Assembly: GCF_016765795.1 (NCBI RefSeq)
Contig: NZ_JAESVP010000005.1
Coordinates: 248,001-312,000, forward strand
DNA length: 64,000 bases
Direction: 5' to 3'
Source of the DNA: Fuscibacter oryzae
GTDB taxonomy: Bacteria > Pseudomonadota > Alphaproteobacteria > Rhodobacterales > Rhodobacteraceae
Shown: positions 58,480 to 64,000 of the stretch, piece after piece
How positions within the stretch are numbered: the first letter of the stretch is position 1
Layout of the letters: each line of letters starts with the position of its first letter
Notes under the pieces: model-generated
What the model was told of the DNA's origin: nothing
What the model saw: the letters and a program-made list of their open reading frames with translations, nothing else
Databases searched by the model: none
Made by a program: the position numbers and the translations under genes

Positions 58480-60471
58480 CTAATTGCCGCCCAACAGATC
58501 CTCAAGCGCCTTTTGCGCCTCGTCCGACACGGCCTCGTTCAGCTTGCGCTTTGCCGCATCTTCCAGGCTTTCGTCAGGCAATTGCTCGATCCCCAGCTCG
58601 TCCTTCAGCTTTTCCTTGGCCTTGGCCCGCAATTCCGCCGCCCTCGCCTCGGCTTCGGCCTCCAGCTTGGCTTTCTGTTCATCCAGCCGCTCTTGCGCCA
58701 AAGCCTCCAGATCCAGCGAGAACTTCGGCTTGGCCCAGGTGCCGCTGATCAGCAGGGGCGCGGTCAGCCCGCCCTGCCCCTGATCATCGGCCAGCGCGGT
58801 CGCCTTGATCCGGTATTCCAGATCGCGTGCGCCAAGGCCCACCCGACCCTGCCCGCTGGCCGTGACATAGGGCGACAGCAACGCCAGATCGTCGTTGAAC
58901 AGATCGCCGCCGCGCATCACGAAACTGCCCGCGACCGAATCAAAAATCGTCTTCTGCCCCTCGCCGACGTAGCCGGTGTCCAGCGTGCGCAGCATCCCCG
59001 CGACATCCAGCCCCCGCAACTCGCCCTTGGTCAGTGAAAGGCTGCCCTCCCCCTCAAGGCTGTGCATGATCGCATCGACTGACCCGCCCGAGCCAAGAAA
59101 TTTCACCCGCAAATCGCCCGTCCCGATCAGTCGGTCATAGCCGCCAAAGTCCTGTAACAGCGGCTGCAACTGCAATCCGGCAAAGGTCAGATCACCGCCG
59201 ACCGACAGACCCTTGCGCGCATTGACCACGAATTGCCCGGCAACCGTGCCATCGTATCCCGTCGCACGCCGCAGGTCGAACACCGCCCGCGCCCGGTCAA
59301 TCGTCACCATCGCCTGCACCGCGCCAAACTTGGCCAGCCCCAGATCCAGACTGTCAGCCGTCAGCGCCACCTCGGCGTCCAGCGCGCCCAGACCGCTGGC
59401 ATCAATCCGGTCCTTGGGCCAGCCGGTGGCCTTGGCCCCGCCCTGTGCCCCGCCACCAGAGCCGCCGGTCATTCCGCTCAGATCCAGCGCCCCGGCGGTG
59501 ACCTGCGCCGATAGTTTCGGTCGCGGGCCCGCTGTCGTCATGTCGGCATCAACCGACAGGGGTGCCCCGTCCAGCGTGACCTTGCCCTTTCGCAGATGCA
59601 CCGACCCCGCCTCGGTCAGCGTAACCTGCCCGGCCAGCGCAACCTCTTCCGCGCCCAGACCCTTAGGCAGACGGGGCGCAGGCACGCCCGCCACCGCCGA
59701 AACCTCGGTCAGCGCGCCCAGATCGGCCTTTAGCGCTCCTTCTGCCGCCATCGGGTTCCACCCCGCCCGGCCCTCGAACGATGCCTTCGCCCTGCCCGCC
59801 GACCAATCGGCGCGCAACGTGCCCAGCTTGCCATCCAGAAAACTACGGAACGCACCAATTTCTGCATTCAACGCAAAGGCTTGCCCACCCCGCGTCGCAG
59901 TCATTTCAACCGTGGCCTTGCCCTCGTACTCGGGCACCGCCAGCGTCATACCCATGTTGGTCAGATCAAACCGCTGGCCGGTGCCATGATCAACAAAGAT
60001 CAAGGCGCCATCCGAAATCACGCCTTTGTCCAGTGTGAAGGGCTGACCCACACCGGGGGTCTCGGTGGTTACGCTGCCACCATTGCGGCCACCGAACACC
60101 CAGTTTTCGCGCCCGTCCTTGGCCCGCTCCAGCACCAGCTTGGGCCCGGTCGCCGCGATTTTGGTGATCTTGACCTCGCCTCCGATCAGCGCCGCCAGAT
60201 CGACGCCAATCTCCAGCGCCTCGGCGCGGAACATCGGCCCTTCCTCCGACCAATCGGCATTGGCCATGCTGACCGGCCCGGTTTCCACCCCCAGAACCGG
60301 CCAGACCGAGGGGCGAACCGAGCCCTCCAGCGTCACCTTGCGCCCGGTCAGCGTTTCCAGCTTGCCCAGCGCCACCCCGGCGATCTTTTCGGCGGGCAGC
60401 AGAAACACCGCCGCCACCCCCAGCACAGCCAGCACCAAAACCGCGCCCAGCAGCCGAAAAATCCAGCGCAT
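58480..60471 (-). CDS. AsmA-family envelope protein
   Basis: The 663-residue protein has one N-terminal membrane anchor (WIFRLLGAVLVLAVLGVAAVFLL) and a long periplasmic part with the AsmA pattern (LTGRKVTLEGSVRPSVWPVLGVETG and a C-terminal LSLTKGELRGLDVAGMLRTL). It ends with a charged helix rich in Glu, Lys and Ala. AsmA proteins are linked to outer-membrane lipid handling. I chose the start at 60471 to give a normal anchor. Confidence 0.9.
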   Translation of the reverse strand: MRWIFRLLGAVLVLAVLGVAAVFLLPAEKIAGVALGKLETLTGRKVTLEGSVRPSVWPVLGVETGPVSMANADWSEEGPMFRAEALEIGVDLAALIGGEVKITKIAATGPKLVLERAKDGRENWVFGGRNGGSVTTETPGVGQPFTLDKGVISDGALIFVDHGTGQRFDLTNMGMTLAVPEYEGKATVEMTATRGGQAFALNAEIGAFRSFLDGKLGTLRADWSAGRAKASFEGRAGWNPMAAEGALKADLGALTEVSAVAGVPAPRLPKGLGAEEVALAGQVTLTEAGSVHLRKGKVTLDGAPLSVDADMTTAGPRPKLSAQVTAGALDLSGMTGGSGGGAQGGAKATGWPKDRIDASGLGALDAEVALTADSLDLGLAKFGAVQAMVTIDRARAVFDLRRATGYDGTVAGQFVVNARKGLSVGGDLTFAGLQLQPLLQDFGGYDRLIGTGDLRVKFLGSGGSVDAIMHSLEGEGSLSLTKGELRGLDVAGMLRTLDTGYVGEGQKTIFDSVAGSFVMRGGDLFNDDLALLSPYVTASGQGRVGLGARDLEYRIKATALADDQGQGGLTAPLLISGTWAKPKFSLDLEALAQERLDEQKAKLEAEAEARAAELRAKAKEKLKDELGIEQLPDESLEDAAKRKLNEAVSDEAQKALEDLLGGN

Positions 60472-60552
60472 CACACACCCTCCTGACATACCTGACCCAA
60501 AACCCGCCGGGCCTTGGGTTCAGTTATAGCCCGGCGCGTGCCGCCGACAAAC

Positions 60553-61170
60553 TTATCCGCGCGCCCGGCTCCGCCGATAGGCGGCCATCAGCATCAGCGC
60601 GCCACCCAGCAACGGCGCGCTTGCGGGCAGGGGCACCGGGGCGATGCCCTCGGCGGCATACCGCGCCATAACAGCCAGATCACCATCCTCATGCTGCCAC
60701 AGCGTCGCAGTTGCCGTGCCGCCCCAGGCATCCAGATACCAGGTTCCGAAATCCTGATAGACCTCTGACGAAATCTGCCAGTTGCTTGCCACGCCCGTAT
60801 CGCTCAGATCAAAACCCAGAAGCAGCAACGCAAAGCCATAGCCTGGTGTCGCCGCCTCAGCGGCCCAATCCGTGCCGGTCCAGCGATAGATGCCCGGCTC
60901 TGCAATCTTGGGTGCTACACCATCCCATTCGACATGCGCACTGCCGTTCAGAAAGGTCAGCTCTGCCGTTTCAACCGCAACATGCAGCGCCCATTGCATG
61001 GCAAAGGGCCCGGCCATCGCGGGGCCTTGGCAGGTATCCTCCAGATAGTAGGTAAGGCAGCTTTTCTGAACCGCCAGCGGCCCAGAAGCGTAGACCACAT
61101 CGACCACCGCAGCCTTTGCCTGCGCCAGCCCTACCAGCGCCATTGCCGCCGCCACAGCTAAAATCTTCAT
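60553..61170 (-). CDS. VPLPA-CTERM sorted secreted protein
   Basis: The 205-residue protein has a signal peptide (MKILAVAAAMALVGLAQAKA) and a C-terminal sorting signal with VPLPASAPLL, a hydrophobic helix and a basic tail YRRSRARG. This is recognised by a rhombosortase/exosortase-type enzyme that would remove the tail. The mature part has two Cys residues and is beta-rich. Function unknown. The ATG at 61170 is the only one that gives a signal peptide. Confidence 0.88.
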   Translation of the reverse strand: MKILAVAAAMALVGLAQAKAAVVDVVYASGPLAVQKSCLTYYLEDTCQGPAMAGPFAMQWALHVAVETAELTFLNGSAHVEWDGVAPKIAEPGIYRWTGTDWAAEAATPGYGFALLLLGFDLSDTGVASNWQISSEVYQDFGTWYLDAWGGTATATLWQHEDGDLAVMARYAAEGIAPVPLPASAPLLGGALMLMAAYRRSRARG

Positions 61171-61538
61171 TGTTTCCCTCACCGCATCAATTGCATGAAA
61201 AATGGTTAATTCGCTGGCACCATAACGCCATGAGCACACAATTGAAGCGAGTCTTTTTTGCCTTCTACCCGTCATAGGGGTATTTTTTGCCTATCGCGCA
61301 GCCAGAGCAGCTGCACTCGGCTCGTCATGCTGCCGGTCTGCCCCGCCTTGCCTTTCCGTGCGTTGCGGGAGGGCAGAATCGCATCAACCAGCAAAACCCG
61401 CTTCGGGAGAGAACCGCTCGCGGCCTAGCAGGCCCGAAAACGGGGTAAAATATTATAATTTATATATGATATCAATAGGATGCCTATCGCTTCACGCGCG
61501 AAATCCCTCCCCTTAACGCCAGACCGATTCGCGGCTAT
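61171..61538. other. Divergent intergenic region with an AT-rich patch before rimO
   Basis: The 368-bp gap holds no convincing gene. Positions 61446-61480 are strongly AT-rich (including ATATTATAATTTATATATGA), which is unlike the rest of the window and may be a promoter for rimO. The rest is unassigned. Confidence 0.5.
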
Positions 61539-62936
61539 ATGCTGCCAATGTCCCAGAACCCGCCCAACCTCCGCCCCGATCTTGCCCGCAGCTTTGTGCC
61601 CGACACCCTGCGGCGCGAGGGCCAGCCGACCATCGGCATGGTCAGCCTTGGCTGCCCCAAGGCACTGGTCGACAGCGAACGCATTCTGACCCGCCTGCGG
61701 GCAGAGGGCTATGCGATCAGCCCCGATTACAAGGGGGCCGATGCGGTGATCGTGAACACCTGCGGCTTTCTGGATTCAGCCAAGGCCGAAAGCCTTGATG
61801 CGATTGGCGAGGCGCTGCGCGAAAACGGCAAGGTTCTGGTCACCGGCTGTCTGGGGGCAGACCCCGAATACATCACCGGCGCCCACCCCAAGGTGATGGC
61901 CGTCACCGGGCCGCACCAGTACGAAGCGGTTCTGGACGCGGTTCACAAGGCGGTCCCCCCCGCGCCCGATCCGTTCATTGACCTGCTTCCGGCAACCGGC
62001 GTCAGCCTGACACCGCGCCATTACAGCTATCTGAAAATCTCCGAAGGCTGCAATCACGCCTGCAAGTTCTGCATCATCCCCGACATGCGCGGCAAACTGG
62101 TGTCCCGTCCCGCCCATGCGGTGATGAGAGAGGCGGAAAAGCTGGTGGAGGCTGGGGTCAAGGAACTGCTGGTCATCAGCCAAGACACCTCGGCCTATGG
62201 GCTGGACCTGAAGCACGCCACCACATCGGGCCGCGACGGGCGCGAACACCGCGCCCATATCACCGACCTTGCCCGTGATCTGGGGTCGCTGGGGGCTTGG
62301 GTGCGGCTGCACTACGTCTATCCCTACCCCCATGTGCGCAACCTGATTCCGCTGATGGCCGAGGGGCTGGTGCTGCCCTACCTCGACATCCCGTTCCAGC
62401 ACGCCCACCCAGACGTTCTGAAACGCATGGCCCGCCCGGCGGCCTCGGCCAAAACGCTGGACGAAATCTCCGCCTGGCGCCGCGATTGCCCCGAGATCAC
62501 CCTGCGATCCACCTTCATCGTCGGCTATCCGGGCGAGACGGAGGCCGAGTTTCAGACCCTGCTCGACTGGCTGGACGAGGCGCAACTGGACCGCGTGGGC
62601 TGTTTTCAATACGAAAACGTCGCCGGGGCGCGCAGCAATGCTCTGCCCGACCATGTGCCCGATGAGGTCAAGCAAGATCGCTGGGACCGTTTCATGGCCA
62701 AGGCGCAAGCGATTTCCGAGGCGAAGCTGGCCGCCAAGGTGGGCCAGACAATTCAGGTCATCGTTGATGAGGTCGATGAAGACGGCGCCACCTGCCGCAC
62801 CAAATCCGATGCGCCCGAGATAGACGGCAACCTGTTCATTGATGAGGGTTTCGAGGGGTTGTCGGCTGGCGATCTGGTGACGGTCGAAGTGGAAGAGGCT
62901 GGGGAATATGATCTTTGGGGGCGCCTGAAACATTGA
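61539..62936 (+). CDS. rimO: Ribosomal protein S12 methylthiotransferase RimO
   Basis: The 465-residue radical SAM enzyme adds a methylthio group to Asp89 of S12. It has an N-terminal iron-sulfur domain ([35 protein letters not shown]). The radical SAM Cys171-x3-Cys175-x2-Cys178 lies in [14 protein letters not shown], and the C-terminal TRAM domain is near residues 400-462. An ATG at 61548 is an alternative start; no strong ribosome-binding site distinguishes them. Confidence 0.94.
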   Translation: MLPMSQNPPNLRPDLARSFVPDTLRREGQPTIGMVSLGCPKALVDSERILTRLRAEGYAISPDYKGADAVIVNTCGFLDSAKAESLDAIGEALRENGKVLVTGCLGADPEYITGAHPKVMAVTGPHQYEAVLDAVHKAVPPAPDPFIDLLPATGVSLTPRHYSYLKISEGCNHACKFCIIPDMRGKLVSRPAHAVMREAEKLVEAGVKELLVISQDTSAYGLDLKHATTSGRDGREHRAHITDLARDLGSLGAWVRLHYVYPYPHVRNLIPLMAEGLVLPYLDIPFQHAHPDVLKRMARPAASAKTLDEISAWRRDCPEITLRSTFIVGYPGETEAEFQTLLDWLDEAQLDRVGCFQYENVAGARSNALPDHVPDEVKQDRWDRFMAKAQAISEAKLAAKVGQTIQVIVDEVDEDGATCRTKSDAPEIDGNLFIDEGFEGLSAGDLVTVEVEEAGEYDLWGRLKH

Positions 62937-62937
62937 A

Positions 62938-62958
62938 CCCCGCCCAATCGGCGCGGGG
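62938..62958. terminator. Possible hairpin between convergent rimO and PRC-barrel genes
   Basis: Stem CCCCGC (62938-62943) / GCGGGG (62953-62958) has a 9-nt loop. No T-tract follows, so the call is tentative. Confidence 0.35.
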
Positions 62959-62978
62959 CCAACAGGTCGGGGGCGACC

Positions 62979-63353
62979 TTACCAGTAATACCCCTGCCCA
63001 TAGTAATCATAGCTTTGCTTGCGCCATTCGTGGCTTTCCGACCAATTGGCAGGCGGCTTTGGTGCGTTTGACAATTGGTCGCGGGTGATGTCGGTCACAT
63101 AGCCGCCAAGATTGGTGTCAAACCGCAGCTTGCGCCAAGGCACGGGCGTTTCGTCCTGCCCCAGCCCCAGAAATCCGCCGAAGGCCATCACGGCATAGCC
63201 AATCTGCCCGCTGGCCTTGTCGATCATCAGATGGGCGATATGGCCAAGGTGGTCGCCAGACGGGCTGAACACGCTGGTTCCGTTCACATCGACACTGGAT
63301 ACCATCGCACGAATGCTGCGGGCGGTTTCGGTCATCAAGGCTTGCTGTTGCAT
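62979..63353 (-). CDS. PRC-barrel domain protein
   Basis: The 124-residue protein has a PRC-barrel fold, VNGTSVFSPSGDHLGHIAHLMID near residues 23-45 and VMAFGGFLGLGQDETPVPW. It ends with an aromatic, Tyr-rich tail SYDYYGQGYYW. PRC-barrel proteins occur in photosynthetic reaction centres, RimM and small stress-linked proteins. AGGAGG just upstream fixes the start. Role unknown. Confidence 0.88.
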   Translation of the reverse strand: MQQQALMTETARSIRAMVSSVDVNGTSVFSPSGDHLGHIAHLMIDKASGQIGYAVMAFGGFLGLGQDETPVPWRKLRFDTNLGGYVTDITRDQLSNAPKPPANWSESHEWRKQSYDYYGQGYYW

Positions 63354-63482
63354 GTCATCCTCCTGTTCGCGCTTTGGGCGCTTTATGAAAGATGGGGGCC
63401 GCTTCGCCGATTATAATCTGCGCCCCAACTGTCCGGCATGGGGCCGCCGAAACCTAGCTGCCAGATGCGCGAGAACTGGCCG

Positions 63483-63731
63483 TTACTTGGCCAGTTTCGC
63501 CTCCAGCGCGGCAATCCGGGCCTCCAGCGCTGCATTTTCCTCGCGTGCTTTCTGGGCCATTGCGCGCACGGCATCAAACTCTTCCCGTGTCACGAAATCG
63601 CGGTCGGCCAGCCAGCGGTCCATCCAGCTTTTCATCGCGGTTTCGGCTTCGGTCTTGGCCCCTTGGGCCACGCCCATGGCCGAGGTCATCACCTTGGAGA
63701 TGTCATCAAAGAACTTGTTGCCGGGGTTCAT
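63483..63731 (-). CDS. ubiK: UbiK/BMFP-type accessory factor for ubiquinone synthesis
   Basis: The 82-residue protein has an amphipathic N-terminal helix (FFDDISKVMTSAMGVAQGAKTE) and a C-terminal coiled coil (EENAALEARIAALEAKL). This is the BMFP layout, and UbiK assists the Ubi complex. AGGAGG precedes the ATG at 63731. Confidence 0.87.
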   Translation of the reverse strand: MNPGNKFFDDISKVMTSAMGVAQGAKTEAETAMKSWMDRWLADRDFVTREEFDAVRAMAQKAREENAALEARIAALEAKLAK

Positions 63732-63811
63732 GGCAGCCTCCTGAGCTTTCTCGCCTATCTGGGGCCAGCGGCGCAAAATGGCAAGGCGGCGGATGGCCGC
63801 CCCCCCTCAAA

Positions 63812-64000
63812 TCACCCGCCGATGGGCTTGGTCCGTGCCTGAAGGGCGGAAAGCCAGCCCAACCCATGCACCGTGGCCCGCGCCGGGCGGTATTCGGCGG
63901 AAACCCAGCCGTCATAGCCCGCCTCGTCCAGTTCGGTGCAAAGCGCGGTCAGGTCGAACCCGCCGCCGCCCGGCTCATTGCGGGCCGGGAACCCGGCGAT
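63812..64000 (-). CDS. Hydroxypyruvate isomerase-like protein (3' end, start outside the window)
   Basis: The last 62 residues are visible, ending in a TGA stop. IAGFPARNEPGGGGFDLTAL, ELDEAGYDGWVSAEYRPA and HGLGWL match the C-terminus of the hydroxypyruvate isomerase family (TIM barrel), with the metal-binding Glu in SAEYRP. The role of a partial gene cannot be refined further. Confidence 0.8.
   Translation of the reverse strand: MAGFPARNEPGGGGFDLTALCTELDEAGYDGWVSAEYRPARATVHGLGWLSALQARTKPIGG

Overview
The window looks like chromosomal DNA of an alphaproteobacterium, most likely a member of the Rhodobacteraceae. The grounds are high-GC codon use, a GcrA cell-cycle regulator, a Tad (type IVb) pilus locus with DW-type Flp pilins, a VPLPA-CTERM protein and typical alphaproteobacterial housekeeping genes. 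No gene names a species.

Layout. (1) Positions 1-13374 hold a catabolic gene set: a sugar-type ABC transporter, a HisD-like dehydrogenase and a ThDP-dependent enzyme on the minus strand, an XRE-type regulator, a cupin-like protein and an aspartase/fumarase-family lyase on the plus strand, then a minus-strand group with a GMC oxidoreductase, a small unknown protein, a sugar-isomerase-like TIM-barrel protein and a VOC protein. Three promoters carry the same tandem operator, TGCGTCAG-n2-TGCGTCAG, in the same orientation to the gene they serve. This ties the set into one regulon, probably run by the XRE regulator. The substrate is unknown.

(2) Positions 13569-32058 are an integrated phage-like element bounded by a 60-bp direct repeat of the 3' part of tRNA-Leu(UAA). 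It has a RecA-fold replication ATPase, portal, a protease-capsid fusion, HNH nuclease, tail tube paralogs, connectors, both terminase subunits and a tape measure. It then has a terminator, a TacT-like acetyltransferase module, a repressor with small early genes, a MerR-like regulator, an excisionase-like protein and an integrase. No tail-tip, tail-fibre or lysis genes were seen, and the terminase lies downstream of the head genes.

(3) Positions 32005-34672 hold the intact tRNA-Leu, a PAS-LuxR regulator and scoAB, with a small unknown ORF wedged between scoA and scoB. (4) Positions 34735-48189 hold a lytic transglycosylase and a Tad pilus locus: two Flp pilins, CpaB, CpaC, an OmpA-like lipoprotein, CpaE, CpaF, TadB, TadC, two TPR lipoproteins, a prepilin peptidase and an AAA ATPase. 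(5) Positions 48202-52104 hold 5-formyl-THF cyclo-ligase, MgtE and guanine deaminase.

(6) Positions 52215-57319 are a tightly overlapping five-gene operon that matches the mycobacterial decaprenylphosphoryl-arabinose pathway: HAD-UbiA fusion, GtrA, DprE1-like, DprE2-like and a GT87 glycosyltransferase. It is expected to make a lipid-linked D-arabinofuranose donor and transfer the sugar to an unknown acceptor. (7) The rest holds an RraB-like protein, GcrA, AsmA, a VPLPA-CTERM protein, RimO, a PRC-barrel protein, UbiK and the 3' end of a hydroxypyruvate isomerase-like gene.
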